A stretch of 64,000 bases of DNA from Pseudomonas sp. 7SR1 (GTDB taxonomy: Bacteria; Pseudomonadota; Gammaproteobacteria; Pseudomonadales; Pseudomonadaceae): assembly GCF_900156465.1 (NCBI RefSeq), contig NZ_LT707064.1, forward strand, positions 5,719,001 to 5,783,000, given 5' to 3'. The position numbers and the translations under genes are program-made. Under the pieces are notes generated by a model. It worked only from the letters and a program-made list of their open reading frames with translations. It was not told where the DNA came from and ran no database searches. This document shows, one piece after another, positions 15,764-25,842 of the stretch (positions are counted from its first letter, which is position 1; each line of letters starts with the position of its first letter).

Positions 15764-15930
15764 GGCACGTATGATTGCGCCTCGTCAGACGCCAGTCTGG
15801 CAGTCACTCCATGCGTATTCAAACGGATTGTGACGCCTGTGCCATGTCCGGGCACGGGTACAGACGCAGGATCACCAGAACGGTCGTCGAGACGCCCGCC
15901 TGGATCGTTCATTTTCGGGAACACATCGCC

Positions 15931-17142
15931 ATGCAGGTTAGCAAATCGAACAAGCTCGCCAACGTCTGCTACGACATTCGCGGCCCAGTGCTCAAGCACG
16001 CCAAACGCCTGGAAGAGGAAGGCCATCGCATCCTCAAGCTGAACATCGGCAACCCGGCCCCCTTTGGTTTCGAAGCGCCCGATGAAATCCTCCAGGACGT
16101 GATCCGCAACCTGCCCACCGCCCAGGGCTACAGCGACTCCAAGGGCCTGTTCAGCGCCCGCAAGGCGGTGATGCAGTACTACCAGCAGAAGCAGGTCGAA
16201 GGCGTCGGCATCGAGGACATCTACCTGGGCAACGGCGTATCCGAGCTGATCGTGATGTCGATGCAGGCGCTGCTCAACAACGGCGACGAAGTGCTGGTGC
16301 CGGCCCCCGACTATCCCCTGTGGACAGCCGCAGTCAGCCTGTCCGGAGGCAACCCGGTACATTACCTGTGCGACGAACAGGCCAACTGGTTCCCGGACCT
16401 GGCGGACATCAAGGCCAAGATCACGCCCAACACCAAGGCACTGGTGATCATCAACCCGAACAACCCGACCGGCGCGGTGTACTCCAGGGAAGTGTTGCTG
16501 GGCATGCTGGAGCTGGCTCGCCAGCACAACCTGGTGGTGTTTTCCGACGAGATCTACGACAAGATCCTGTACGACGACGCCGTCCACATCTGCACCGCCT
16601 CCCTGGCTCCGGACCTGTTGTGCCTGACCTTCAACGGCCTGTCCAAATCCTACCGGGTGGCGGGTTTCCGCTCCGGCTGGATTGCCATCTCCGGCCCCAA
16701 GCATCATGCCCAGAGCTATATCGAAGGCATCGACATGCTGGCCAACATGCGCCTGTGTGCCAACGTCCCGAGCCAGCATGCCATCCAGACGGCGCTGGGC
16801 GGCTACCAGAGCATCAACGACCTGGTCCTGCCCCCGGGCCGGCTGCTGGAACAGCGCAACCGTACCTGGGAACTGCTCAACGACATCCCCGGCGTCAGTT
16901 GCGTCAAGCCGATGGGGGCGCTGTATGCCTTCCCACGGATCGACCCCAAGGTCTGCCCGATCCACAACGACGAGAAGTTCGTACTTGACCTGCTGCTGTC
17001 CGAAAAGCTGCTGATCGTCCAGGGCACCGCGTTCAACTGGCCATGGCCGGATCATTTCCGCGTCGTCACGCTGCCACGGGTCGACGACCTGGAACAGGCC
17101 ATTGGGCGGATCGGCAACTTCCTCAAGTCCTATCGCCAATAA
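15931..17142 (+). CDS. alaA: AlaA-type PLP-dependent aminotransferase
   Basis: A 403-residue class I/II aminotransferase. The PLP lysine lies in [14 protein letters not shown], the phosphate/ring-binding residues in [11 protein letters not shown] and [12 protein letters not shown], and the substrate Arg region near FRVVTLP. The N-terminal [14 protein letters not shown] segment and length match E. coli AlaA (YfbQ), a glutamate-pyruvate aminotransferase for alanine synthesis. The frame is open upstream, but the protein proper starts at ATG 15931. It is divergent from msrB across a 222-bp gap. Confidence 0.85.
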   Translation: MQVSKSNKLANVCYDIRGPVLKHAKRLEEEGHRILKLNIGNPAPFGFEAPDEILQDVIRNLPTAQGYSDSKGLFSARKAVMQYYQQKQVEGVGIEDIYLGNGVSELIVMSMQALLNNGDEVLVPAPDYPLWTAAVSLSGGNPVHYLCDEQANWFPDLADIKAKITPNTKALVIINPNNPTGAVYSREVLLGMLELARQHNLVVFSDEIYDKILYDDAVHICTASLAPDLLCLTFNGLSKSYRVAGFRSGWIAISGPKHHAQSYIEGIDMLANMRLCANVPSQHAIQTALGGYQSINDLVLPPGRLLEQRNRTWELLNDIPGVSCVKPMGALYAFPRIDPKVCPIHNDEKFVLDLLLSEKLLIVQGTAFNWPWPDHFRVVTLPRVDDLEQAIGRIGNFLKSYRQ

Positions 17143-17150
17143 GCCGGACA

Positions 17151-17179
17151 AGCGCGCGAGGTACCTCGCCTCGCGCGCT
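17151..17179 (+). terminator. GC-rich hairpin after alaA
   Basis: Arms AGCGCGCGAGG (17151-17161) and CCTCGCGCGCT (17169-17179) are perfect around a 7-nt loop, starting 8 bp after the alaA stop. The T-run is poor, so it may work as a weak terminator or as 3'-end protection. Confidence 0.55.
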
Positions 17180-17442
17180 GTCTGATTCAGCAACATATCC
17201 GTTCCACCGATTTTGACGCCCCTTCTACACTGACTGCTCGGCAACTGATGGGCAGCAGGCCTAACATTCAAGGGGCCAGAGAGGCATATTTCATTTCTCT
17301 GGTACTTTCAGAAAAGTCCTTCAATCATTTGGGAAGCCTGTAGGACACAGTTTGAAATAGTCGGTGAGTTGAATAGCCTGCGGCAGCACCTTATATACCC
17401 CGCATAACGCTACATCTTTAGCATGAGGAGTTTGCTACCACC
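17180..17442. other. Upstream region of htpX
   Basis: No gene seen. It contains a 7-bp inverted repeat CCAGAGA/TCTCTGG at 17276-17302 and an AT-rich stretch near 17389-17417 just before htpX. HtpX genes are often under heat-shock or envelope-stress control. I looked for a sigma-32 promoter (CTTGAAA with a CCCCAT-type -10) and found only fragments with wrong spacing. Confidence 0.4.
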
Positions 17443-18330
17443 ATGATGCGCATCCTGCTGTTCTTGGCCACTAACCTGGCGGTCGTGCTGATTGCCAGCA
17501 TCACCCTGAGCCTTTTCGGCTTCAACGGGTTCATGGCGGCCAATGGGGTTGATCTCAACCTCAATCAGCTGCTGATCTTCTGTGCGGTGTTCGGTTTCGC
17601 TGGCTCCCTGTTCTCGCTGTTCATCTCAAAGTGGATGGCGAAGATGAGTACCGGCACCCAGATCATCAGCCAGCCGCGCACTCGCCATGAACAATGGCTG
17701 CTGCAGACCGTCGAGCAGCTGTCCCGCGAAGCCGGCATCAAGATGCCGGAGGTCGGGATCTTCCCGGCCTACGAGGCCAACGCCTTCGCCACCGGCTGGA
17801 ACAAGAACGACGCCCTGGTCGCGGTGAGCCAGGGTCTGCTCGAGCGGTTCTCGCCCGATGAAGTCAAGGCCGTGCTGGCCCACGAGATCGGCCACGTCGC
17901 CAACGGCGACATGGTGACCCTGGCGCTGATCCAGGGCGTGGTGAACACCTTCGTGATGTTCTTTGCCCGCATCATCGGCAACTTCGTCGACAAGGTGATC
18001 TTCAAGAACGAAGAAGGCCAGGGCATCGCCTACTACGTGGCGACCATCTTCGCCGAGCTGGTACTGGGCATCCTCGCCAGCGCCATCGTCATGTGGTTCT
18101 CGCGCAAGCGCGAATTCCGCGCCGACGACGCCGGCGCCCGCCTGGCCGGCACCAGTGCGATGATCGGTGCCCTGCAGCGCCTGCGTGCCGAACAGGGCCT
18201 GCCGGTGCACATGCCCGACACCCTGACTGCCTTCGGCATCAACGGCGGCATCAAGCAGGGCCTGGCTCGCCTGTTCATGAGCCACCCGCCACTGGAAGAG
18301 CGTATCGACGCACTGCGTCGTCGCGGCTAA
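17443..18330 (+). CDS. htpX: Membrane zinc metalloprotease HtpX
   Basis: A 295-residue M48 protease. Transmembrane segments lie at about 3-26 and 41-62, followed by the cytoplasmic HEIGH zinc site (H147, E148, H151). Two more hydrophobic segments lie at about 160-180 and 198-216. The downstream E in [10 protein letters not shown] is the third zinc ligand. It degrades damaged inner-membrane proteins alongside FtsH. Length is typical (E. coli 293). The start has a doubled ATG. The gene ends before a bidirectional terminator shared with tpm. Confidence 0.95.
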   Translation: MMRILLFLATNLAVVLIASITLSLFGFNGFMAANGVDLNLNQLLIFCAVFGFAGSLFSLFISKWMAKMSTGTQIISQPRTRHEQWLLQTVEQLSREAGIKMPEVGIFPAYEANAFATGWNKNDALVAVSQGLLERFSPDEVKAVLAHEIGHVANGDMVTLALIQGVVNTFVMFFARIIGNFVDKVIFKNEEGQGIAYYVATIFAELVLGILASAIVMWFSRKREFRADDAGARLAGTSAMIGALQRLRAEQGLPVHMPDTLTAFGINGGIKQGLARLFMSHPPLEERIDALRRRG

Positions 18331-18343
18331 GGTAGATCTCGAT

Positions 18344-18370
18344 AAAAAGCCCGCGCAATGCGGGCTTTTT
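18344..18370. terminator. Bidirectional terminator, htpX and tpm
   Basis: AAAAAGCCCGC (18344-18354) and GCGGGCTTTTT (18360-18370) form an 11-bp arm pair with a 5-nt loop. It has T-runs on both strands and lies between two convergent genes. Confidence 0.9.
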
Positions 18371-18403
18371 ATTTACACGTGGGCAACCACGATGTCCCTT
18401 GGT

Positions 18404-19057
18404 TCAGCGTGCGGAAATCCGATAGACCCGCTCATCCAGTCGCTTTACCCCCGCCTGGAGAAACTTCCAACTTTCCCCCAGCACGTCCTGCTCCTGCAGC
18501 ACGTCCAGCCGCCAGGCCTTGCCCAGCAACCGCTGCACCTCTTCGTCGCCAACCGAAAACGGCGGCCCCGGCATCTCTTCCTGGTTGTAATCCAGGGTAA
18601 TCAGCAATCCGACCCCCTCCGGCAAGAGCGCCTGCAAATGGCCTGCGTAACGTTCGCGCATGGGCGCCGGCAAGGCGATCAGCGCGGCCCGGTCGTACAG
18701 CGCGGCACAATCGGCGACATCACCCGGCTTCAAGGCAAAGAAATCGCCGCAACGGATTTCAATGTCACCGGCGCGAAATACCTTGAAGTCCCCCTCCTCG
18801 CTCACGCTCGGCTCCAACTGATGCTCCTGGAAAAAATCGGTGATGGCCTTTTCCGACAACTCCACCCCCAGCACCGGATACCCTTGATGAGCAAGCCACA
18901 CCAGATCCAGGGTCTTGCCGCACAACGGCACCAGCACCCGACTGCCTCGCTCCAGTCCCAACAGCGGCCAGAATCCTTGCAGATAAGGGTTCACTTGCGG
19001 CAAGTGAAAACCGATCTGATCCGTCGACCATCGCTTGTGCCAAAACTCAGGCTCCAT
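18404..19057 (-). CDS. tpm: Thiopurine S-methyltransferase
   Basis: A 217-residue SAM-dependent methyltransferase. Motif I appears as [16 protein letters not shown], followed by [11 protein letters not shown], both diagnostic of bacterial TPMT. The N-terminus [10 protein letters not shown] is the family start and sets the ATG at 19057. Bacterial Tpm methylates sulfur, selenium and tellurium compounds and contributes to tellurite and selenite tolerance in pseudomonads. It is divergent from the LigB-type dioxygenase gene by 103 bp and convergent with htpX. Confidence 0.92.
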   Translation of the reverse strand: MEPEFWHKRWSTDQIGFHLPQVNPYLQGFWPLLGLERGSRVLVPLCGKTLDLVWLAHQGYPVLGVELSEKAITDFFQEHQLEPSVSEEGDFKVFRAGDIEIRCGDFFALKPGDVADCAALYDRAALIALPAPMRERYAGHLQALLPEGVGLLITLDYNQEEMPGPPFSVGDEEVQRLLGKAWRLDVLQEQDVLGESWKFLQAGVKRLDERVYRISAR

Positions 19058-19160
19058 GACTCGCTCCAAAAATTCGATCAAAACGGGTTAAAACTTATAT
19101 TAGATTCCGATCATAGACCTGACGGAAGATGGCGGCATCTTAACGCTCAGGAGCCCGTTC

Positions 19161-19928
19161 ATGCTGCCCAGCCTGTTTATTTCCCATGGCTCTCCGATGC
19201 TCGCCCTGGAGCCTGGCGACAGCGGCCCGGCACTGGCGCGCATCGCCGCGCAATTGCCCAGGCCACATGCCATCGTCATTGTTTCCGCTCATTGGGAAAG
19301 CGATGAGTTGGTGGTCAGCGCCAATCCGCAGCCTCGCACCTGGCACGATTTCGGAGGCTTTCCGCCCGCCCTGTACAACGTGCAGTATCCCGCCCGGGGC
19401 AATCCCGGCCTGGCGGCAGAAGTCGCAGAATTGCTCGACACCGCGCATCTGCCGGCGCGCCTCGACAGCCAACGCCCCTCCGATCACGGCGTCTGGGTAC
19501 CGTTGTCCCTGATGTACCCCGAAGCGGACATCCCGGTGGTTCAAGTATCCCTGCCCAGCCACCAGGGGCCAGCGTTGCAGACCAGGGTGGGCCGGGCGCT
19601 CGCGCCGCTGCGCCAGCGCGACATCCTGCTGATCGGTTCCGGCAGCATTACCCATAACCTGCGGGACCTGGACTGGAGCGCCGGACCTGAAAGCATCGAG
19701 TCCTGGGCAAAGGCATTTCGTGACTGGATGGTGGAAAAACTCGAGGCCGACGACGAAGCCACCTTGCATGATTACCGCCACCAGGCACCGAACGCCGTGC
19801 GCAGCCATCCCAGCGACGAGCATCTGCTGCCGCTGTATTTTGCCCGGGGTGCCGGCGGGAAGTTCAGTGTTGCCCATCAAGGCTTCGCAATGGGGACGCT
19901 GGGGATGGACATCTATCGGTTCGGTTGA
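19161..19928 (+). CDS. LigB/DODA-type extradiol ring-cleavage dioxygenase family protein
   Basis: A 255-residue protein starting MLPSLFISHGSPML, with the family His in the SHGSP motif, a second His in VVSAHWES, and GSGSITHNL and HPSDEHLLPL further on. These are the iron- or zinc-binding histidines of the class III extradiol (LigB/DODA/YgiD) fold. Most stand-alone bacterial members have no proven substrate. Ring cleavage of a catechol such as DOPA is the usual suggestion. AGGAG lies 7 nt before the start. No aromatic-degradation genes flank it, so a housekeeping or detoxifying role is as likely as catabolism. Confidence 0.85.
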   Translation: MLPSLFISHGSPMLALEPGDSGPALARIAAQLPRPHAIVIVSAHWESDELVVSANPQPRTWHDFGGFPPALYNVQYPARGNPGLAAEVAELLDTAHLPARLDSQRPSDHGVWVPLSLMYPEADIPVVQVSLPSHQGPALQTRVGRALAPLRQRDILLIGSGSITHNLRDLDWSAGPESIESWAKAFRDWMVEKLEADDEATLHDYRHQAPNAVRSHPSDEHLLPLYFARGAGGKFSVAHQGFAMGTLGMDIYRFG

Positions 19929-19998
19929 CAGGCGGACCGAGCCTGCTCGCGATTGCCTTCACAACGACTGTCCTTGAGGAAACACCCAGCCACAGGCA

Positions 19999-20029
19999 AA
20001 AAAATCCCCGAACCAGTCGGGGATTTTTT
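19999..20029. terminator. Bidirectional terminator, dioxygenase and DEAD-box gene
   Basis: AAAAAATCCCCGA and TCGGGGATTTTTT pair around ACCAG. T-runs exist on both strands between the convergent genes. Confidence 0.9.
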
Positions 20030-20057
20030 ATGTTCGATCAGTCGACCCTGGGGCCGA

Positions 20058-21731
20058 TCAATCTTCGCGATAGCGACGCAGCTTGAGTTGCTTGCCGGCC
20101 ACGCGAGTGTCCTTCAGCTTGGTCAGCAACTTCTCCAGGCCATCTTCCGGCAGCTCTACCAGGCTGAAGCTGTCCCGCACCTGGATGCGACCGATGGCTT
20201 CACGAGCCAGGCCACCTTCATTGAGGATGGCGCCCAGCAGGTTCTTGGCGGCAATGCCGTCACGAGCACCCAGTGCGGTACGGCAACGGGCACGACCTTC
20301 GGCCAGCGGGATCGGAGCACGACGCTCACGGTCGCCACGGTCAGGGCGGTCACCGCTACGCTCAGGACGATCGCCACGAGGCGCGCTGTTCGGCACCAGT
20401 GGACGCTCTTTCTCGATCGCAGCCAGGTCCAGTGCCTGTCCATTGGTCGCCTTGCGCAGCAGGGCGGCAGCCAGGGCACGTGGGGAGCAACCGATGTCGG
20501 CGGTCAGGCGATCGAGCAGATCACCGTGGGTCGACTCAGCGTCAGCCACCAGCGGCGACAGGCTATTGGTCAGTTTCTTGATGCGGGCATCGAGAACGGC
20601 CTGGGCATCCGGCAGACGCACTTCAGCCACTTTCTGGCCGGTCACACGCTCGATCACCTGCAGCATGCGGCGCTCACGAGGCGTCACCAGCAGCAGTGCG
20701 CGACCTTCGCGGCCCGCACGACCGGTACGACCGATACGGTGAACGTAGGACTCAGGGTCGTACGGCATGTCCACGTTGAATACGTGGGTGATGCGCGGAA
20801 CGTCCAGGCCACGGGCAGCAACGTCAGTCGCCACGACGATGTCCAGGCGACCATCCTTGAGGGAGTCGATGACGCGCTCACGCTGGTTCTGGGCAATGTC
20901 CCCGTTCAGCGCAGCGGCCTTGTAGCCTTTGGCTTCCAGGGCGCTGGCCAGATCCAGGGTCGCTTGCTTGGTGCGAACGAACATGATCAGGGCGTCGAAA
21001 TCCTCGACTTCCAGCAGGCTCAGGACGGCAGAGGTCTTCTGGTCGGCGTGGACCAGCAGGTGGGCCTGCTCGATCGCGGTGACGGTCTGGGTCTTGCTCT
21101 GGATCTTGACGTGTTTCGGGTCCTTGAGGTGACGCTCGGCGATCGCACGGATCGACTGCGGCAAGGTGGCCGAGAACAGTACGGTCTGGCGGGTTTCCGG
21201 CATGGCCTTGAAGATCACTTCCAGGTCATCCATGAAGCCCAGCTTGAGCATTTCGTCCGCCTCGTCGAGAACCAGGTGGTTCACGGTGGCCAGGACTTTT
21301 TCGTCGCGACGCAGGTGGTCGCACAGACGGCCCGGGGTGGCGACAACGATCTGTGCGCCATTACGGATTGCTTTCAGTTGTGGGCCCATCGGCGCGCCGC
21401 CGTAGACAGCCACAACAGTCACGCCCGGCATCTGCTTGGCGTAGGTTTCGAAAGCGGTTGCAACTTGCAGCGCCAACTCACGGGTTGGGGCCAGGATCAG
21501 AGCTTGCGGCTCGCGCTTGGACGGATCAATGCGGTGCAGGATAGGCAGGGCGAACGCGGCGGTCTTGCCCGTACCGGTTTGCGCCTGGCCAATCATGTCG
21601 TGACCGGCGAGAATGATCGGGATCGACTGCTGCTGAATGGCCGAAGGCTCTTCATAGCCGGTAGCGACTACTGCAGCGACAATATTGGGATGAAGTTCAA
21701 GAGCGGCGAAGCCGCCGATTTCCTGGGTCAT
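20058..21731 (-). CDS. deaD: DEAD-box RNA helicase, DeaD/CsdA type
   Basis: A 557-residue RNA helicase. The Q motif lies near 20-35, Walker A AQTGTGKT at about 50-57, then PTRELA, the DEAD box in LDEADEMLKLGF, SAT, and HRIGRTGRAGREG. The C-terminal part is acidic to basic linker with an Arg/Asp-rich low-complexity stretch (about 460-500), ending in a DbpA-type RNA-binding domain. This is the CsdA/DeaD arrangement used in cold-adapted ribosome assembly and mRNA unwinding. The ATG at 21731 (MTQEIGGFAALEL) has GAGG 8 nt upstream; the longer open frame before it lacks family similarity. Its leader is long and followed by repeat DNA. Confidence 0.93.
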   Translation of the reverse strand: MTQEIGGFAALELHPNIVAAVVATGYEEPSAIQQQSIPIILAGHDMIGQAQTGTGKTAAFALPILHRIDPSKREPQALILAPTRELALQVATAFETYAKQMPGVTVVAVYGGAPMGPQLKAIRNGAQIVVATPGRLCDHLRRDEKVLATVNHLVLDEADEMLKLGFMDDLEVIFKAMPETRQTVLFSATLPQSIRAIAERHLKDPKHVKIQSKTQTVTAIEQAHLLVHADQKTSAVLSLLEVEDFDALIMFVRTKQATLDLASALEAKGYKAAALNGDIAQNQRERVIDSLKDGRLDIVVATDVAARGLDVPRITHVFNVDMPYDPESYVHRIGRTGRAGREGRALLLVTPRERRMLQVIERVTGQKVAEVRLPDAQAVLDARIKKLTNSLSPLVADAESTHGDLLDRLTADIGCSPRALAAALLRKATNGQALDLAAIEKERPLVPNSAPRGDRPERSGDRPDRGDRERRAPIPLAEGRARCRTALGARDGIAAKNLLGAILNEGGLAREAIGRIQVRDSFSLVELPEDGLEKLLTKLKDTRVAGKQLKLRRYRED

Positions 21732-22166
21732 GGGTCTGCCTCTAAGTGCATCCGCAAAGACCCATGCTCCAAAGCTGCGCATGCCGTGTTGAGACTCAAG
21801 AGTCGCCCTGGCAGCTTTGTCGGCGGGGATTTGCGAAAACGAATGAATGAAAAAAGAACGTCGAGAGAGCATCCGTTGTGCGGACATGCAACCGAAGCTG
21901 GCTTCAGAAAATTGCGCTACCTTGACGCGGCCCGGCTAAAGGCCGGCGCGCACTATACCGGAATTTGCCCAAAAAGGGAGCTTTTTTTATCGCTGCGCCG
22001 CAGTACGGGCTTGCCATACACCCAATGCGGCGAGGGGATTTATCCCGTTGGGCTGCCAGGCAGCCCCGATGTATCCGACGCATTCCCGACAGGATGAGCA
22101 CTGGAGGGGCGCGCTGCGCGCACCAGCCAGATGAATCCCCTCGCCACAGGGATTCCTGGCCCTTGA
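21732..22166. other. deaD leader and repeat-containing intergenic region
   Basis: About 435 bp with no gene. The left part (21732-21960) must hold the promoter and probably a long 5' leader of the minus-strand deaD gene, as is common for cold-induced helicases. The right part holds the REPIN-like repeat at 22028-22146, between deaD (read leftward) and the 3' end of the spermidine-synthase-like gene. Confidence 0.5.
22028..22146. repeat. REPIN-like inverted repeat pair
   Basis: GCGAGGGGATTTATCCC near 22030 is matched in inverse by ATGAATCCCCTCGC near 22131-22144. Between them lie a GGGCTGCC-A-GGCAGCCC hairpin (22050-22066) and a second GCGCGC-rich hairpin. Such units are widespread in P. fluorescens-group intergenic DNA. 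Similar cores occur at 15282 and 30235 in this window. Confidence 0.7.
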
Positions 22167-22922
22167 TCAGGTCGCGGGCCGGATCGCCTTGATCAATGAC
22201 TGCAACGAATAGCCCAGTCGTGGCGCCAGCCCTTCGGCCCGGGCAATCAGGCCTTCCATATCCAGTGTCTGCTCCAGGTCCGCCGGCACGATCAGGATCA
22301 CATTGCCCTCCTTCACTGGCAATTCCCAGTAGTGGCGGTGGTACAAACCGCGCAGCAACGCCGCACCCAACGGCTTGCCGTCATCGGTGGCCCATTGGTT
22401 GATCACCAGCCAGCCGCCCGGATTGAGACGCTTCTGGCAGTTTTCCAGGAACCCCCAGGCCAGATGCCCGACGCCCGGACCGACGTCGGTATAGAGGTCG
22501 ACGAAAATCAGGTCCGCGGGTTCGGCGGTTTCCAGCAGCTGCAGGGCGTCGCCGACCCGGATATACAGGCGGGGATCGTCATCCAGCCCCAGGTATTCGA
22601 TGGCCAGGCGCGGCACATCGGGGCGCAATTCGATAGCCTCGACATCTTCCAGCGGCAGGAACTTGAGACAGGCCTGGGTCAGCGTTCCGGCGCCCAGCCC
22701 CAGGAACAGCGCGCTTTCCGGTTGCTCATGGCACAACGCACCGATCAGCATGGCCCGGGTGTAATCGTATTCGAGCCAGCTGGGATCTGCCGTGAACACA
22801 CAGCTTTGTTCGATGGCATCGCCGAATTCGAGGAACCGGTAATCGGCCACCTCGAACACGCGGATCATACCGAACTCATCGTGCACTTCGGCGAGCAGAT
22901 GCTCGACACGCTCCTCTGTCAT
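22167..22922 (-). CDS. Spermidine-synthase-like methyltransferase-fold protein
   Basis: A 251-residue protein with the SpeE-type Rossmann core: ALFLGLGAGTLTQACLKFLP (glycine-rich loop), VEAIELRPDVPRLA (acidic strand end) and LIFVDLYTDVGPG. It lacks the N-terminal beta-barrel and clear polyamine-site residues of genuine spermidine synthases, and is shorter than them. Such proteins are usually annotated as spermidine synthase without evidence of that activity. The ATG at 22922 follows GGGAG by 5 nt. It is divergent from the class II DAHP synthase gene across 147 bp. Substrate unknown. Confidence 0.75.
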   Translation of the reverse strand: MTEERVEHLLAEVHDEFGMIRVFEVADYRFLEFGDAIEQSCVFTADPSWLEYDYTRAMLIGALCHEQPESALFLGLGAGTLTQACLKFLPLEDVEAIELRPDVPRLAIEYLGLDDDPRLYIRVGDALQLLETAEPADLIFVDLYTDVGPGVGHLAWGFLENCQKRLNPGGWLVINQWATDDGKPLGAALLRGLYHRHYWELPVKEGNVILIVPADLEQTLDMEGLIARAEGLAPRLGYSLQSLIKAIRPAT

Positions 22923-23069
22923 TTCAACTCCCGATAGCAACCAGGCCGCGCATGACCGGTTGGGCCGGTGCCTGGGCAAAAGCGCGATTGTCGACCAGGC
23001 GACGGCAGCAGGTCACGCACTAATTTGCTGGTAACATGGGCGTCCGAGCGTAATCCATTAGAGACCATG

Positions 23070-24416
23070 ATGAGCCAACCCTGGAGCCCTGACAGCTGGC
23101 GCGCCTTGCCGATCCAGCAACAACCTCGTTACCCCGACGCGGCGCACCTGCTGCAGGTCGAGCAGACCCTGGCCAGCTATCCGCCGCTGGTGTTTGCCGG
23201 AGAGGCCCGGGAACTGCGCCGTCAGTTCGCCGAGGTGACCCAGGGCCGGGCCTTCCTGCTCCAGGGTGGCGATTGCGCCGAAAGCTTTGCGGAGTTCTCG
23301 GCGGCGAAGATCCGCGACACCTTCAAGGTGCTGTTGCAGATGGCCATTGTCATGACCTTCGCCGCCGGCTGCCCGGTGGTCAAGGTCGGCCGCATGGCCG
23401 GGCAATTCGCCAAGCCGCGTTCGGCCAACGATGAAACCATCGACGGCATGACCTTGCCGGCCTACCGGGGCGACATCGTCAACGGCATCGGCTTCGACCA
23501 GCAGAGCCGCGTGCCGGATCCGGATCGACTGTTGCAGGCCTACCATCAGTCCACCGCTACCTTGAACCTGCTGCGGGCGTTCGCCCAGGGCGGTTTTGCC
23601 GATCTGCACCAGGTGCATAAGTGGAACCTGGACTTCATCGCCAACTCGGCCCTGGCGGAAAAATACAGCCACCTGGCCGACCGCATCGACGAAACCCTGG
23701 CGTTCATGCGCGCCTGCGGCATGGACAGCTCGCCACAATTGCGTGAAACCAGCTTCTTCACCGCACATGAAGCACTGCTGCTGAACTATGAAGAAGCCTT
23801 CGTGCGCCGGGACAGCCTGACCAATGACTATTACGACTGCTCGGCACACATGCTCTGGATCGGTGACCGTACCCGTCAACTGGACGGAGCCCATGTCGAA
23901 TTCCTGCGGGGCGTGAACAACCCGATCGGGGTCAAGGTCGGCCCGAGCATGAAGCCCGATGACCTGATCCGCCTGATCGACGTGCTCAACCCCGACAACG
24001 ATCCGGGCCGCCTGAACCTGATCGCACGGATGGGCGCGAATCAGGTTGGCGATCATCTTCCACAGCTGTTGCGTGCCGTGCAGCGTGAAGGCAAGCAGGT
24101 GCTGTGGAGCTCAGACCCCATGCATGGCAATACCATCAAGGCCAGCAGCGGCTACAAGACGCGGGACTTCGCGCAGATCCTCGGGGAGGTGAAACAGTTC
24201 TTCCAGGTCCATGGGGCGGAAGGTACCTATGCGGGCGGAATCCACATCGAGATGACCGGACAGAACGTCACCGAGTGCATCGGCGGCGCCAGGCCGATCA
24301 CCGAGGATGGCCTGTCGGACCGCTACCACACCCACTGCGACCCGCGGATGAATGCCGATCAGTCGCTGGAGCTGGCGTTCCTGATTGCCGAAACGTTGAA
24401 GCAGGTTCGGCGCTGA
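23070..24416 (+). CDS. Class II (plant-type) DAHP synthase
   Basis: A 448-residue 3-deoxy-D-arabino-heptulosonate-7-phosphate synthase of the class II family. It joins phosphoenolpyruvate and erythrose-4-phosphate at the entry to the shikimate pathway. Family signatures include [39 protein letters not shown] and [15 protein letters not shown]. Length is standard. Two adjacent ATG codons exist (23067 and 23070), and I chose MSQPWSPD as in related proteins. There is no phenazine cluster nearby, so this is the housekeeping type. A class I isozyme lies at 36993-38069 in the same window. Confidence 0.92.
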   Translation: MSQPWSPDSWRALPIQQQPRYPDAAHLLQVEQTLASYPPLVFAGEARELRRQFAEVTQGRAFLLQGGDCAESFAEFSAAKIRDTFKVLLQMAIVMTFAAGCPVVKVGRMAGQFAKPRSANDETIDGMTLPAYRGDIVNGIGFDQQSRVPDPDRLLQAYHQSTATLNLLRAFAQGGFADLHQVHKWNLDFIANSALAEKYSHLADRIDETLAFMRACGMDSSPQLRETSFFTAHEALLLNYEEAFVRRDSLTNDYYDCSAHMLWIGDRTRQLDGAHVEFLRGVNNPIGVKVGPSMKPDDLIRLIDVLNPDNDPGRLNLIARMGANQVGDHLPQLLRAVQREGKQVLWSSDPMHGNTIKASSGYKTRDFAQILGEVKQFFQVHGAEGTYAGGIHIEMTGQNVTECIGGARPITEDGLSDRYHTHCDPRMNADQSLELAFLIAETLKQVRR

Positions 24417-24445
24417 ATCGTTCAGCTTGTCGCGACTGAACGACA

Positions 24446-24540
24446 TCTTCGGGGGCAAGCCCGCCCCCACGGTAGGCCGGCGATGAACATGATTCTTGTG
24501 TTCGACCCGGCCCGATGTGGAAGCAGGCTTGCCCGCGAAG
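24446..24540. repeat. REPIN: paired inverted REP units
   Basis: The left unit CTTCGGGGGCAAGCCCGCCC and the right unit GCAGGCTTGCCCGCGAAG are imperfect inverse copies about 45 bp apart, with GTGG flanks. They lie between the convergent class II DAHP synthase and YcaQ-like genes. This is the common REP family with a GCAAGCCCGC/GCGGGCTTGC core in fluorescent pseudomonads. Confidence 0.75.
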
Positions 24541-24548
24541 GGACCGAC

Positions 24549-25778
24549 TCAGCCAGCACCGATTCCGGCCAACGCCACCGCCAAGCGTACCCCACCCATT
24601 CGCCGGCAATTGAGCTGAACCCGTTCCAACCCCAACCAATCGGCCATGCGCCGCAGGCTCATCGCCAACGCCAGCATGCCCTCCTCGTCCAGCCCTGGCT
24701 CTTCCTCGTGCACCGCATGCACCGCCAACCGGCCCTGGGCGCGTTCCGCCCGTAGATCGATCCGGGCGGCGATACGTTCGTCATGCAGGAACGGCAGGAC
24801 GTAATAGCCGTACACGCGCTTGTGGGCCGGGGTGTAGATTTCCAGTCGATAACGGAAATCGAACAACCGCTCGGTACGACTGCGTTCCCATACCAGCGAA
24901 TCGAACGGCGACAACAGGGCACTGGCCGCTACCTTGCGAACAATCTTCACATCAGGTCGGCACCAGGCGGGCTGCTTCCAGCCTTGCACCTGGCAACGCA
25001 GCAACTGCCCGCCCTCTTCCAGCTCCGCCAACCGGGCGCGGCTGTCAGCCGGGTCGAGACGGAAGTAATCTCGCAGATCCTTTTCGGTTCCCACTCCCAG
25101 CGCTTCGGCCGCGTGCAGCAATAATGCGCGCTGGGCCTGGGCCTCGTCCGGCAGCGGCTGTTGCAGGACCGAGGCCGGGAGCACCCGCTCCGGCAGGTCG
25201 TAGAGCCGCTCGAAACCGCGGCGCCCCGCCACCGTGACCTCCCCGGCCGCGAACAGCCACTCAAGGGCATGCTTCTCGGCGCTCCAGTCCCACCACGGAC
25301 CGGCCTTCTCCTGGCGAGTGGACAAGCTGCCCGCACCCAGGGCTCCCCGCTCCCGGACCGACGCGAGGACGCGGCGAATGACCTCCTGGCGCTCCCGGCC
25401 GAAACGCGCCAACTGTTGATAGATGCCTTCGCCGCGAGACGCGCGGATCATGCGCCAGCGCATCAGCGGGTACATCGACATAGGCAGCAGGGACGCTTCG
25501 TGCCCCCAGTACTCGAACAATGTCCGGCGTCGCCCCTGGCTCCAGGCCGCCTGATCGAGCAAATCGAGATTGTAATGGCCGAGACGGGAGAACAGCGGAA
25601 GGTAATGCGAGCGCACCAATGCGTTGACGGAATCGATCTGCAGCACGCCGAGGCGTTCGATCAGACGGTTGAGACGCGAGGACTGCACCGAAGCCGGCGC
25701 CAGCCGCCCATTGAATCCCTGGGCGGCCAACGCCAGGCGCCGGGCCTGTTTGAGGGTAAAGGATACAGTCGCGGGCAT
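24549..25778 (-). CDS. YcaQ/AlkX-type DNA glycosylase (HTH_42 family)
   Basis: A 409-residue protein of the winged-helix HTH_42 family. Its members include AlkZ and YcaQ/AlkX, which unhook interstrand crosslinks and remove N-alkylated purines. The N-terminal catalytic QxD motif is Q47-I-D49 in LGVLQIDSVNAL, the form seen in YcaQ rather than the QxQ of AlkZ. LEIYTPAHKRVYGYYVLPFL and ERIAARIDLRAERAQG in the C-terminal half match the family. The ATG at 25778 has AAGGAG upstream, so the extra upstream codons are excluded. Activity is inferred from family and motif. Confidence 0.85.
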   Translation of the reverse strand: MPATVSFTLKQARRLALAAQGFNGRLAPASVQSSRLNRLIERLGVLQIDSVNALVRSHYLPLFSRLGHYNLDLLDQAAWSQGRRRTLFEYWGHEASLLPMSMYPLMRWRMIRASRGEGIYQQLARFGRERQEVIRRVLASVRERGALGAGSLSTRQEKAGPWWDWSAEKHALEWLFAAGEVTVAGRRGFERLYDLPERVLPASVLQQPLPDEAQAQRALLLHAAEALGVGTEKDLRDYFRLDPADSRARLAELEEGGQLLRCQVQGWKQPAWCRPDVKIVRKVAASALLSPFDSLVWERSRTERLFDFRYRLEIYTPAHKRVYGYYVLPFLHDERIAARIDLRAERAQGRLAVHAVHEEEPGLDEEGMLALAMSLRRMADWLGLERVQLNCRRMGGVRLAVALAGIGAG

Positions 25779-25842
25779 GGAGATCTCCTTGTCTGCTCGC
25801 AACCTACCTCACCGGGAATCGATTTGTGTAGGGAGGGATGGT

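Noticed and set aside
15313..17271. 652-residue minus-strand frame ending in MsrB
   Set aside because: Only the last 131 residues are MsrB, with their own ATG and ribosome-binding site. The rest is antisense to alaA.
17340..17442. Possible sigma-32 promoter before htpX
   Set aside because: TTGAAA/TTGAAT and CCCCGCAT fragments exist, but spacing is wrong for a heat-shock promoter.
19953..22097. 714-residue open frame opposite the DEAD-box helicase
   Set aside because: It is the antisense shadow of deaD. The minus strand carries all helicase motifs and a ribosome-binding site.
22028..22146. Tandem palindromes as a CRISPR array or integration site
   Set aside because: The units are inverted, imperfect and few, with no regular spacers, and match the REP-type intergenic repeats seen elsewhere in the window.
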